In this document: positions 43,649-55,440 of the stretch, piece after piece
Layout of the letters: each line of letters starts with the position of its first letter
How positions within the stretch are numbered: position 1 is the first letter of the stretch
Assembly: GCF_018873765.1 (NCBI RefSeq)
Contig: NC_057925.1
Coordinates: 42,873,010 to 42,937,009 of the forward strand
Source of the DNA: Telopea speciosissima
Taxonomy: Eukaryota; Streptophyta; Magnoliopsida; Proteales; Proteaceae
Reading direction: 5' to 3'
Length of the DNA stretch: 64,000 bases
Position numbers and translations under genes: made by a program
The notes under the pieces: generated by a model
What the model was told of the DNA's origin: nothing
The model's input: the letters and a program-made list of their open reading frames with translations, nothing else
Databases searched by the model: none

Positions 43649-44538
43649 CTTCCCCTCAAGTTGGCGCATACAAGGTACTAATGCCCAACTTGAACAAAAT
43701 GGGAAAAAACTAAGGTGCAGCAGAATCCAGCTTGACATATGAATGCAGCTCCCAAATAAACCTTTAAGAACTTGAAAAAATAGATCTTCAAAACTTGGAC
43801 AGACATGATCAGCAAACCGGTACTGGAATGTCTTCCAAAAAAGGCAGCTTTCAACGATCTTCAATAGCTATCCAGTGATGAATCTCAAATTGTTATAGTG
43901 ACATAAAATCTTGAAGTGAAATAACTAGAGCAGCAAGTGGCGAAAACAAACTAAATCAGGCAGCAGAAAAAAATTGTATCAACCCAACTGAAAGTCCTCA
44001 AATAGGCAACAACCAAATATCTTCAGTACTCTTCAATACTTCAATCTCCCCCTTACGGCAAACTCAACCCAATAACGAAGGATACCCAATGGCAATGGTG
44101 GAGAAAATTGATCTTCTATGTTTTGCACCAATGTTCCTGCAAGTTTTGCGTTCTGCAATGTCTGTAGGTATATTGTACATAATCCCCCCCTCACGTGTAG
44201 TACACGTGGACATAATAGAGATGATGTAAGATATTATTCCAGAATTTTCCAAAGGTGCTATGGGTAAGTAAAAAAGGAAGGAATGGCAAAATTATAATTT
44301 ACCAGAAGTTTCCAAAGGTGTTATGGGTAATTACCAAAGGTATGGGATATGAAGGGAATTAGAATTATTGAAAGAGAAAGGTGTTGGAAAAAAAATGACA
44401 TGGCTGTAATTTGGTGGAAATCCACTTTTAAATACAATCCAAGCCAAAGGGCAAACTGGTAATAAACCAGAATTTTAAGGGTCAATTGGGTAGTCAAATA
44501 GGGGAATGGCAGAATTGTAATTTAAATGAAATCCATAC
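43649..44538 (-). other. Retroelement interior, 3' part
   Basis: Non-coding. Begins with the polypurine tract next to the LTR. Holds 'TTTCCAAAGGTG(C/T)TATGGGTAA' twice (about 44,248-44,271 and 44,308-44,332). Ends at the (TA)n run. Confidence 0.65.
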
Positions 44539-44561
44539 ATATATATATATATATATATATA
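44539..44561. repeat. (TA)n run at the viral junction
   Basis: About 11 TA units directly before the first viral base. Endogenous pararetroviruses in several plants are known to sit in TA-dinucleotide repeats. Confidence 0.85.
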
Positions 44562-44589
44562 ATTTTATTGAGCATCCTGGTTAACCTAC

Positions 44590-44602
44590 TGGTATCAGAG
44601 CC
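44590..44602 (+). promoter_or_regulatory. Viral minus-strand primer-binding site (tRNA-Met)
   Basis: TGGTATCAGAGCC, the usual caulimovirid primer-binding sequence, preceded by the 30-bp redundant end. Confidence 0.8.
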
Positions 44603-44821
44603 AAGTCCTATTTCGTCGTTGATTGATTATTTGTCCTATTCCTCTTTTTCCGACCTCTTTTCCCCGTCCTCTGGGAGTTGCGTCGCGGTTTTTTAGTTGC
44701 TTGCTGGAGCCGTGTAGGGCAGACGAGTGTAAGTCCCGCTATCGGTTGTTAGCACTGAATCACCCTTCACCCTTTGGTGGATGAAAGTGTGTTTCTCTAT
44801 GGGGGGATAGTACCGATAACC

Positions 44822-45600
44822 ATGAGTCGACTAAATAGGTCGATGTCTTCGAGATTTGTAGGCGAACCTAGTTCGCACAGTAACATCATCAATAATGAAG
44901 TTTTCACAGGTGATCTTGACCAGTCCCTTCAAAACTGGCAAATGCCGAAAGTCCCTACCAAAGAAGTCTACAAACAAGATTGGTACAGTTTTTGTGAAAC
45001 CATTAAAACTGTTGAACAAACTGTTAATTATTCTCCCGATATGGAAGAGATCCAACTTCTAGATCCATCAAATCTTAATAAACTTAAAAAGATTTCAACT
45101 ATATCCATATAGGACTCATCCAAGTAGCCATTAAACCTCTCCACAGAGAAGGACTCAATATATCTCTCCTTCTAGCACTTGGAGACCAAAGATTTGTAGA
45201 CTTTGAAGACTCTCTTTTAGGAATGCTAGAAACAAGTCTTTGCAAAGGACCAATCTATTTCAATTGTTACCCTGATATCAATCTCCCTCTTAGTGATGCC
45301 AACCTTCTTGATGCCTTAAAAGTTAACATTAACATAAGTGGTTATAAAATGAAGAAGGGATCAATCCCTATTGCAATAATTCACCGCATCCAGTACAAAG
45401 CCATGAAGACCATAAGATCCAGAGCCCTTAAGAGAACTACCAAAGGACAAACTACTTTCATTGAAACTGACTTTGTCCACTCTAGAACCATTCCACCAAA
45501 AACCATCAGTTGGAAAGATGTAAAATTTCCACCCAAATGGTGTCCATGTCCTGAACCACCCATTGAACCTCATGCTGAGGTCGAATCCATAACCCAAAGC
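44822..45600 (+). pseudogene. Fossil viral movement-protein region
   Basis: Reads as the 30K-type cell-to-cell movement domain at the start of a caulimovirid polyprotein, with recognisable text such as 'LNISLLLALGDQRFVDFEDS', 'GPIYFNCYPDINLPL' and 'RIQYKAMKTIRSRALKRTT'. Broken. An inverted partial copy lies at 54,494-55,312. Confidence 0.75.
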
Positions 45601-47700
45601 CAAGATGGAACTGTTACAATCACTTTCCAAAGAAACAAAGGTAAGGCAAACACTGAGGAATTTGAAAACCTCAGCCAGGTACCTAGCCGAGCTTCAACAT
45701 CCAATGCGTCTGCCTCCACCCTTGCAAGTTTACATCTAGAAAATCAACTTTTACAAGAACAACTAAGAACTTTCAAACTACTAGGATTACAGACACACAG
45801 TAATATTGCTCAGGGTTTTTACGAAGAAAAATCCCGACCTTCTTCTCCTACTAATAATCCATCCTCACCAACACAAACAGAAATGCAATATGATGCGAAA
45901 GTTAGTGTCATCTCCTTAGAAGACTTCCAAATAGACAAACTTAAACTCCGGCAAGACTTCCTTCTCCCCAAAAACAAAGAAAAAAGAGATTGGTTTTTTA
46001 GTTATTTCTCTGAAGAACAGCAACAACAAATTAAAAACTTTTGGTATGAAAAAATGAATGCTATTAAAACCAATATAATGTTTTTCACATATTTAGATAT
46101 CTATACAAGTAATAGAAATATTAATTATCCTTTTACAAACATTAGTGTGAATAAAAAAGTCTTCCGTACTTACACTACGTCAGAAGATAAAACCATTGAA
46201 TCAATTCACCCTCCAACCTCAAACATTAAACTAAAAGTTAATAATGGTGAAATTCTTGCAACACCTTTCAGGTCCATTGAAGGAGTAAATGACGGATCAA
46301 AAAAGGTTATTGAACAAGTCAATTATACAAACCAATACTTACAAACTATAGGAAACCAGCTTGTCCGAATAGAAAATCTTGTCCAGAAAGATTCACATAC
46401 TGAGTCCTCGTCTGACACAAATAAAACCTCCTCATCAATAACTACACTATTCAAACCTTTTACCATATCAAATAAAAGTCTAAAAAATCTCAACACCATA
46501 GAAGGAAAAACTTTCTTGGACCAAGTTTCCACAAGATTATCTTCATTAGTTATCCCTGACACACCCCAAAAGGAATCACAGGGCAGCACTGTTGCTACCA
46601 TACAACAACAATCTTCCTCTGAAACTTCCAGTGATGATGAGGAACATGTTAATGCCATAACCAGCTCCTACATGTCCCCAAACTACTATCCCAGACCTAC
46701 TTACCCTGATCTCCAACTCGAAAATAGAAAAGATTTCTCCCAAGCAAACTATCAGAGCGGCATCATCTATGAATGGAACATAGATGGAATGTCTGATTAC
46801 AATCTAGCCAATAAGCTTAAAGAAATGACCATGGTCAGCAATGCCCATCGTATCAAAGAGATACCTGACCAAGCCATTGCAGAAATACTTATTTCTGGAT
46901 TTACTGGTCAACTCAAGGGATGGTGGGATAATGTTCTTAGCCCAGCAGAAAAAGAATCAATATTAAATGCAATACAAATTATTGAAACGGGCCTTCCCAT
47001 CATAGTCCATAATCAACCAATAGGAGATGCTGTTAATACTCTTATTTTCAGTATCACTAAGTATTTCCTAGGAGATCCTACCAGACTCAAAGATAGATCC
47101 TCCGAACAATTATCAAATCTCAAATGTAAAAAACTTCATGATTTCAAATGGTATAAAGACACATTCATGACGAAAGTCCTAACCAGGGAAGATGCCAATC
47201 TTCCCTGTTGGAAAGAAAAATTTATCACTGGACTTCCCAGTCTGTTCTCTGAAAAACTGAAACAAAAACTAAGAGACGAAAACAACGGCGATATACCTTA
47301 TCAAGACCTTACCTATGGAGACCTTATAAGTCTTGTTCACAAAGAAGGACTAGCCTTGTGTACAGACATTAGACTCAGAAAACAAATCAGAAAAGAATCT
47401 AAATCTTACAAAAAAGAGCTAGGTGGATTTTGTGAACAATTTGGACTTTCATCCAAAGAAACCTCACATAAAAAGCATAAAACCCATCGCCATATTAGGA
47501 AATCTAGACATAGATTCTACAATAGGGATCAAATACCAAAGAAAGAATCTGACAATAAGAGAAAAACATGGCAACCATATAAAAAATCATTCCAAAAACC
47601 AAAACCTACCCAAAAGCCTGGATGTTACAATTGTGGTAAGCCAGGGCATATTGCCAAATACTCCAGACTTGCCAAAAAGATAAATTCTCTAATAATGCCT
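45600..47700 (+). pseudogene. Fossil viral linker and capsid region with zinc knuckle
   Basis: A Ser/Thr-rich, low-complexity linker (45,650-46,650) precedes a capsid-like domain: 'YEWNIDGMSDYNLANKLKEM', 'AEILISGFTGQLKGWWDNVL', 'LTREDANLPCWKEKFITGLP'. A Lys/His-rich stretch and a retroviral-type zinc-knuckle motif ('GCYNCGKPGH') follow near 47,615. An acidic tail follows. Part of the same fossil polyprotein. Confidence 0.75.
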
Positions 47701-48099
47701 GATGATACTAAAATCCAACTTTTAAATGACTTAGCAGAAATCAACTGCGACTCAGAAACTGAGTCTGAAAACAATGAGATTAATCAAATAGAATCAGACA
47801 ATGAAGAACAAATCTCCCCTTGCACCTGTAGCCAAGGCATATTTTGTAACAATTGTAGTGAATCCGAAGAAACCAAATCCATAAACATGATAAACACAAA
47901 TCTAGGAATGAAGAATTTTGACAAACCCGAAGAATTTCTTAATTTTTTTGATCAAATTAAAGATAAGAATACTAAAAAATTATACCTTCAACATGCCTAA
48001 GAACTAATGCAGCAATTGTCAACAACTAACACACAAACTAAAGCCACTTCTTACAATATCAAACAAATTTATAAAAGATTTGGAAAAACTCCCATTACT

Positions 48100-50230
48100 T
48101 CACAAACTTCAGAACATTCGAGAATCACAAACCTTGAGGCAACCACCAATGATCTTAAAACTGAAATTAAAAATATCAAGGCCGATATAGCAAAACTAAA
48201 GAAAACCCAACTATCTATTCCTGAACAAGAGGAAGAAGAAACACAAACGAACAATAAGACGAACAATGAAAAGGAATTTATTGATATTATCAACAATGTT
48301 TCATGTCAACAATGGTACGTGAATATAACACTGGTAATATCTTCTTCCCACAAAAAAAACACTGTGGCTCTGATAGATTCAGGAGCCCAATTAAACTGTA
48401 TACAAGAAGGATTAGTCCCGACACAATATTTTGAATAATCAACACAAAAACTAACGGGAACAAATGGATCTAGACTCAAATGTAAACTATAAACTTTCCG
48501 ATGTTCACATCCGTAACCAAGGAACCTGTCTTAAACAAGTCTTTATTTTAGTAAAAGATTTAAATACTGAAGTAATCTTAGGACAACCATTCCTTGAACT
48601 CATTAAACCTTTTACAGTAACCAACCAAGGCATTTCAACCAAAATCTTAGGAAGGCAAGTTGATTTTGAATTCTTAGAACCAACCCAACAAAACAAATTG
48701 ACCTTCTTAAAACTGTTGCTCTTTCTACACAATCAACTGTTAATCTAATCAATAGCAAACAAAAGCATCTTAATTACCTAAAACAAGAAGTAACTCATAG
48801 ATATGTTGAACAAAAACTCTGCGACAAAACCATACAAAAACAAATATCTCATATCAAAAAACGATTTGAAGAAGACCTTTGTTCTGAATTTCCTGATGCT
48901 TTTTGGTACCGACATAAACATATTGTTAGGTTACCTTATGAACCTGGATTCCTTGAGAAAAACATCCCTACCAAAGCTAGGCCTATTCAAATGAACCAAG
49001 AACTTCAAGAAACTTGTAAAAAAGAGATACAAGACCTCATTGACAAAAAATTAATCAGTAAAAGCAAGTCTCCTTGGAGTTGTGCCGCTTTTTATGTTAA
49101 TAAAAATGCTGAAATTGAAAGAGGAACACCCAGGTTAGTCATCAATTACAAACCTCTTAATGATGCTTTACAATGGATCCGATACCCTATACCTAACAAA
49201 AAAGACCTACTCCAAAAACTTTACCAATCTACCATATTTTTCAAATTTGATATGAAGTTTGGTTTCTGGCAAGTCCAAATCCACAAAGGCGATCGATACA
49301 AAATAGCTTTTACTACACCCTTTGGCCATTATGTCATGCCATTTGGCCTAAAAAATGCCCCCAGTGAATTCCAAAATATTATGAATGACATTCTAAATCC
49401 GTGTGGCAATTTTATAATTGTCTACATTGATGATGTCCTAATATTTTTCACCTCCATTGAACAACATTTCAAACATTTAAAGAGTTTCTTCCACACTATG
49501 AAAATTAGTGGCTTAGTACTCTCTCAAAAGAAAATGGAATTATTTCAAACAAAGATCCGCTTTTTAAGACACTATATCTACCAAGGCAGAATAGTCCCAA
49601 TTGAAAGATCAATTGTTTTTGCAAATAAATTCCCAGATCAAATTCTTGACAAAAAACAACTCCAAAGATTTTTAGGAAGTCTCAATTATGTACGAGATTT
49701 CATTCCCCAAATCAGTCATATCTGTAAAAACTTAATACTACCGACTGAAGAAAAAACCTCTTCCTTGGACTGCTGACCAAACTACAGCCGTTCAAAATAT
49801 CAAAAAACTTGTCAAAGAGATCCCCTGTCTCCATCTTGCTGATCCTACCTTACCCAAAATTGTCGAAACTGATGCCTCAGAGTTAGGCTATGGAGGTATA
49901 CTTAAGCAAGTCCAAGATGATAAAGAACAACTTGTCCAGTACACTTCCGGGATATGGAACCAAGCTCAACAGAATTACAGTACTATTAAAAAGGAAGTTT
50001 TATCCGTCGTTCTTTGCATCAAAAAATTTCAAGGAGACTTATTAAATAAAAAATTCCTTGTTCGAGTTGATTGTAGTGCAGCAAAACAGGTTTTAAAAAA
50101 TGATGTTCAAAACATTGCTTTTAAACAGATTTTTGCTCGATGGCAAGCGTTTTTATCCAGTTTTGATTTTGACATAACTTATATAAAAGGAGAGATGAAT
50201 TGCATTCCTGATTTCTTGACTCGTGAATTC
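48100..50230 (+). pseudogene. Fossil viral protease, reverse transcriptase and RNase H region
   Basis: A short coiled-coil-like stretch (48,120-48,230) precedes an aspartic protease signature ('ALIDSGAQLNC', near 48,365). Reverse transcriptase blocks follow at 49,050-49,600 ('RLVINYKPLNDALQW', 'FKFDMKFGFWQVQI', 'MPFGLKNAPSEFQ', 'YIDDVL'), then RNase H at 49,855-50,200 ('ETDASELGYGGILKQ'). Caulimovirid order, no integrase. Broken in several places. Confidence 0.85.
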
Positions 50231-50254
50231 CTGCAGGGCCCAAAAACCATTTCT

Positions 50255-51460
50255 TTCATTATGGCTCCAAAGGAGCCCCCTAAACCCATAGTCAAATCCA
50301 ATGATTCCTATGCAAAGTCTACCCCTTTTAACCAATTGATAAAAGTTTCTCCTTCCAAACAAGTCATCCCAAATATTCCTTTCAGTCAAATTGTAGCAAC
50401 CGGTTCTACTCAACTAGTCCCAGCTACCAGATCCCCATAATCAATTACTCGACCAAGTTCTTCTACTACAGTTTCCAAACCAGCCCCCTCCCAAAATATT
50501 CCTCGAAGCCAGTACGTACAAAAATTCTATTACCAAAATCTTTTTACCCTTGATGAACAATTCACCAAAGGATGCAAATCCCTTCTTGAAGTTGCTCAAA
50601 GAGTTTTCTACCAAGGATGGCAATTCTATTCCCCAAATAACACCAAAACCCAAGAATTTTATGAATTTATCTTTGTTGATACAGACTCTGTTCGTATCAA
50701 ACAAAATTTTGACAAAAATGATCCCCATTTAGTCTCTCACACTTCAGTAACAATCCTCCAAATTCTTAGCCCAAAAGACCGGGGTACTCACCCTCTCACT
50801 ACAAAAAGATTCTCATAAAATTACCTTTCCCAAGACTATCACTGTTTTGATTACATGGATGCCTGGCACCATGCATTTTTCTACCAAAACAGTAAGAACC
50901 AACATTCCTGGTTCTTTTGTTTCGACTACAAGTTTTCTTGTCCAATTCCCCTTTGGTTCCCCAAATGGTGGGCTGGCTTTGGTCCGATTCTTGATATCCT
51001 ACCAGATCCAGTTTTTGAAGCTTATCATATATTTTGCCAACATACTGAACAGATCCATGAACAACCAGACCTCCTCCGGTTCTTTATCCATTGCCGCCTG
51101 GCATGGATCATGTATTGGGAGTATGCCATTGAACAAGATGAAACCCCTGAATGGTCTATCCTTACACTTATCAGAGGTTTCAAGGTAAAATGGTGGGATA
51201 AATGTGATCTCAGCAAGTGTTCCAAAGAGACTCTTATCAAAGCCTTAACCATAATCAAACCTAAACCCCAAGTTACTTTGTCAGAAAAATCCAGCGACAG
51301 AAAACGCCTCCAACTTAAGGCCAAACAGGCTGAGATTGAGGCCCAACTTGCAGCGCTGGACACTGAAAATGAGGATGAGGAGGATACAAGATCCAGTATT
51401 AGGTCCATTACACCTCTCCTACATGAGGCCAATTTGCCCAAGATCCTGATGAAGGGCTAG
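50255..51460 (+). pseudogene. Fossil viral second ORF (function unknown)
   Basis: Downstream of RNase H lies a separate coding region beginning 'MAPKEPPKP' with a Pro/Ser-rich start, a Trp/Phe-rich middle ('YMDAWHHAFFYQN', 'WFFCFDYKFSCPIPLWF', 'WWAGFGPILDILPD') and a charged, coiled-coil-like end ('RLQLKAKQAEIEAQLAALDT'). It matches no protein I can name. A second ORF at this place is described for florendoviruses. Broken. Confidence 0.6.
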
Positions 51461-51559
51461 AATTTATTAGCCAACAGTTTTCTTCTTCTTCTGCTAAATC
51501 CACTAGAATGTCCATGGGCCAAATGGGCCAAACATCCAAGACAAAGGGCTAGTTTCCAA

Positions 51560-52600
51560 GCCCTAATGTTGGAAAATCGTCAGCCATGACGACAACAAAC
51601 AAATGGCTAAGCGATTGACACGCGACTGATCCAAAAAGACGTGTCTCAGCCACTATCCCTGATCATAGATAGTCAAGCCACCATTGGGCCCATACTAATA
51701 CAGTGATCGCTCTAAACCAAATCAATGAGGAAAACAGTGTTTTTTACACGTGGAATGCCTCGGTGCGGTTTTTGAAGAATATTCTCCAAGATCCACAGCT
51801 CAAATCTTCACCGACACAATGATGAATGGTAAAAAAGTCAAATTTACTATAGCACTCCAGTCCAAAATTACTTTCGGTGTCTTTTGCCTCGTAAGTTAAA
51901 AATTTCCGTCTTTACTTTTGGCGTGTAGGCTCCACTGGCCTTTGAAGTCAAAAGCAGCCGACAAGCCCATGTGCTCTTTGTCCAAGATTCCTTCCGGATA
52001 AGGTCTCTTTTTCAAAGGAGAAGCAGCCAGTTCTCTATAAGAAGGCCACTTCGTCTCAAAAGAAGGGGAGGAGAATTGAAGAGACAACAAGAGAGCAGAT
52101 CCTCTGGAACTCATCTCTTCGATGTTCTTCACAACAAAAGGGTTTAAGTAAATCCTCTGCAAATTTAATTTTCTTTTAGTTTGTACTTCAAGTTCTCGAA
52201 TATTTACAACAAGAACCAAGTGTTTGTAATAATCCAAAGTTCGTGTTCGTCCCAAGTTCCTTAAGCTTTTATCTCAAGCTTTCAAGTGTTCGTCCTAATA
52301 CTTGTAAGTTAACCTTTCTGGTATCCTTACTTGTATGCTTCAAGTCCTAAGCTTGTATCGAGTCCTCTTTATTTCATGTTTGTAATTTAAGATCTCCTTT
52401 AATATAAAGTTTCAAGTTTTATTTTCAAATATCTTCATTTCTACTTGGCCGGCTCAGCCGCCTAACCAAAACACATCAGAAGACTACCTGCAAAACGGTA
52501 GATCGCTGAGGGTTACCCCCTCTGAGTGTGAAAAAGGGTCCATCTCTGGATCATCAGTACCTGTTACACAAGACACTTTTACAATATTTTATTCCTGTAT
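51560..52600 (+). promoter_or_regulatory. Fossil viral intergenic region (promoter and RNA leader)
   Basis: Non-coding ~1 kb between ORF2 and the genome origin. A TATA-like CTCTATAAG at 52,033-52,041 lies in a context like that of caulimovirid pregenomic RNA promoters. CTT/AAG-rich leader-like sequence follows. Activity is not claimed. Confidence 0.5.
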
Positions 52601-52631
52601 AATTTTATTGAGCATCCTGGTTAACCTACTG

Positions 52632-53303
52632 AAAATTGTCGAAACTGATACCTCAGAGTTAGGTTATGGAGGTATACTTAAGCAAGTCCAAGATGATAAA
52701 GAACAACTTGTCCAGTACACTTCCGGGATATGGAACAAAGCTCAACAAAATTACAGTACTATTAAAAAGGAAGTTTTATCCGTCGTTCTTTGCATCCAAA
52801 AATTTCAAGGAGACTTATTAAAATAAAAAATTCCTTGTTCGAGTTGATTGTAGTGCAGCAAAACAGGTTTTAAAAAATGATATTCAAAACATTGTTTCTA
52901 AACAGATTTTTGCTCGATGGCAAGCGCTTTTATCTAGTTTTGATTTTGACATAACTTATATAAAAGGAGATATGAATTCCATTCCTGATTTCCTGACTCG
53001 TGAATTCCCGCAGGGCCCAAAAACCATTTCTTTCATTATGGCTCCAAAGGAGCCCCCTAAACCCACAGTCAAATCCAAAGATTCCTATGCAAAGTCTACC
53101 CCTTCTAACCAATTGATAAAAGTTTCTCCTTCCAAACAAGTCATCCCAAATATTCCTTTCAGTCAAATTGTAGCAACCAGTTCTACTCAATTAGTCCCAG
53201 CTACTAGATCCTCACAATCAATTACTCGACCAAGTTCTTCTACTACAGTTTCCAAACCAGCCCCCTCCCAAAATATTCCTCGAAGCCAGTACGTACAAAA
53301 ATT
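52632..53303 (+). mobile_element. Viral segment B (RNase H to start of ORF2)
   Basis: Direct copy of about 49,856-50,525 with few differences by eye. It follows segment A without host sequence between. Fossil. Confidence 0.85.
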
Positions 53304-53313
53304 AAGAGGTTCG

Positions 53314-53396
53314 AAGCCGCTTTTTATGCTAATAAAAATGCTAAAATTGAAAGAGGAACACCCAGGTTAGTCATCAATTACAAACCTCTTAATGAT
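53314..53396 (+). mobile_element. Viral segment C (short RT piece)
   Basis: Direct copy of about 49,085-49,167, joined to segment B through about ten extra bases. Confidence 0.8.
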
Positions 53397-53397
53397 C

Positions 53398-54491
53398 CCT
53401 GGTTTACCACAATTGTAACATCCAGGCTTTTGGGTAGGTTTTGGTTTTTGGAATGATTTTTTATATGGTTACCATGTTTTTCTCTTATTGTCAAATTCTT
53501 TCTTTGGTATTTGATCCCTATTGTAGAATCTATGTCTAGATTTCCTAATATGGCGATGGGTTTTATGCTTTTTATGTGAGGTTTCTTTGGATGAAAGTCC
53601 AAATTGTTCACAAAATCCACCTAGCTCTTTTTTGTAAGATTTAGATTCTTTTCTGATTTGTTTTCTGAGTCTAATGTCTGTACACAAGGCTAGTCCTTCT
53701 TTGTGAACAAGCCTTATAAGGTCTCCATAGGTAAGGTCTTGATAAGTTATATCGCCGTTGTTTTCGTCTCTTAGTTTTTGTTTCAGTTTTTTCGGAGAAT
53801 AGACTGGGAAGTCCAGTGATAAATTTTTCTTTCCAACAGGGAAGATTGGCATCTTCCCTGGTTAGGACTTTCGTCATGAATGTGTCTTTATACCATTTGA
53901 AATCATGAAGTTTTTTACATTTGAGATTTGATAATTGTTCGGAGGATCTATCTTTGAGTCTGGTAGGATCTCCTAGGAAATACTTAGTGATACTGAAAAT
54001 AAGGGTATTAACAGCATCTCCTATTGGTTGATTATGGACTATGATGGGAAGGCCTGTTTCAATAATTTGTATTGCATTTAATATTGATTCTTTTTCTGCT
54101 GGGCTAAGAACATTATCCCACCATCCCTTGAGTTGACCAGTAAATCCAAAAATAAGTATTTCTGCAATGGCTTGGTCCGGTATCTCTTTGATACGATGGG
54201 CATTGCTGACCATGGTCATTTCTTTAAGCTTATTGGCTAGATTGTAATCAGACATTCCATTTATGTTCCATTCATAGATGATGCCGCTCTGATAGTTTGC
54301 TTGGGAGAAATCTTTTCTATTTTTGAGTTGGAGATCTGGGTAAGTAGGTCTGGGATAGTAGTTTGGGGACATGTAGGAGTTGGTTATGGCATTAACATGT
54401 TCCTCATCATTACTGGAAGTTTCAGAGGAAGATTGTTGTTGTATGGTAGCAACAGTGCTGCCCTGTGATTCCTTTTGGGGTGTGTCAGGGA
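53398..54491 (-). mobile_element. Viral segment D (capsid region, inverted)
   Basis: Inverted copy of about 46,552-47,642 of segment A, about 97 percent alike by eye. Fossil. Confidence 0.85.
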
Positions 54492-54493
54492 TA

Positions 54494-55312
54494 TGGATGT
54501 TGAAGCTCGGCTAGGTACCTGGCTGAGGTTTTCAAATTCCTCAGTGTTTGCCTTATCTTTGTTTCTTTGGAAAGTGATTGTAACAGTTCCATCTTGGCTT
54601 TGGGTTATGGATTCGACCTCAGAATGAGGTTCAATGGGTGGTTCAGGACATGGACATTGAAGACACCATTTGGGTGGAAATTTGACATCTTTCCAACTGA
54701 TGGTTTTTGGTGGAATGGTTCTTGAGTGGACAAAGTCAGTTTCAATGAAAGTAGTTTGTCCTTTGGTAGTTCTCTTAAGGGCTCTGGATCTTATGGTCTT
54801 CATGGCTTTGTACTGGATGCGGTGAACTATTGCAATAGGGATTGATCCCTTCTTCATTTTATAGCCACTTGTGTTAATGTTAACTTTTAAGGCATCAAGA
54901 AGGTTGGCATCATTAAGAGGGAGATTGATATCAGGGTAACAATTGAAATAGATTGGTCCTTTACAAAGACTTGTTTCTAGCATTCCTAAAAGAGAGTCTT
55001 CAAAGTCTATAAATCTTTGGTCTCTAAGTGCTAGAAGGAGAGATATATTGAGTCCTTCTCTGCGGAGAGGTTTAATGCCTACTTGGATGAGTTCTATATG
55101 GATATAGTTGAAATCTTTTTTAAGTTTATTAAGATTTGATGGATCTAGAAGTTGGATCTCTTCCATATCAGGAGAATAATTAATAGTTTGTTCAACAGTT
55201 TTAATGGTTTCACAAAAACTGTACCAATCTTGTTTGTAGACTTCTTTGGTAGGGATTTTAGGCATTTGCCAATTTTGAAGGGACTGGTCAAGATCACCTA
55301 TGAAAACTTCAT
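54494..55312 (-). mobile_element. Viral segment E (movement-protein region, inverted)
   Basis: Inverted copy of about 44,895-45,704 of segment A. D and E abut, skipping the ~850 bp of linker that lie between them in A. Fossil. Confidence 0.85.
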
Positions 55313-55440
55313 TACAAAATTACAGTACTATTAAAAAGGAAGTTTTATCTGTCGTTCTTTGCATCAAAAAATTTCAAGGAGACTTATTAAATAAAAAATT
55401 CCTTGTTCGAGTTGATTGTAATGCAGCAAAACAGGTTTTA
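55313..55440 (+). mobile_element. Viral segment F (RNase H piece)
   Basis: Direct copy of about 49,970-50,097. Its last base is the right-hand boundary with the LTR element interior. Confidence 0.8.

Larger units (their letters stand above)
44561..52630 (+). mobile_element. Segment A: unit-length caulimovirid genome copy
   Basis: The 30 bp at 44,561-44,590 recur exactly at 52,601-52,630, so the segment spans a whole circular genome (~8.04 kb) plus a short overlap. The primer-binding site complementary to tRNA-Met (TGGTATCAGAGCC, 44,590-44,602) marks the conventional origin. Order: leader, movement protein, capsid with zinc knuckle, protease, RT, RNase H, a second ORF, then a promoter/leader region. 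Broken. Confidence 0.85.
44561..55440. mobile_element. Endogenous pararetrovirus locus (Caulimoviridae, Florendovirus-like), rearranged
   Basis: Viral DNA occupies this block as a mosaic: A, a unit-length genome (44,561-52,630, plus); B, a copy of the RNase H to ORF2 start region (52,632-53,303, plus); C, an 83-bp RT piece (53,314-53,396, plus); D, capsid region (53,398-54,491, minus); E, movement-protein region (54,494-55,312, minus); F, an RNase H piece (55,313-55,440, plus). Copies of shared regions look ~97 percent alike. All reading frames are broken, with roughly half a dozen or more breaks in the long copy. A fossil, younger than the LTR element it interrupts. The genus is inferred from the layout: polyprotein plus a downstream ORF2. 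Confidence 0.85.

Noticed and set aside
44640-44770. Possible short host exon before the viral movement protein
   Set aside because: It lies within the viral leader after the primer-binding site.
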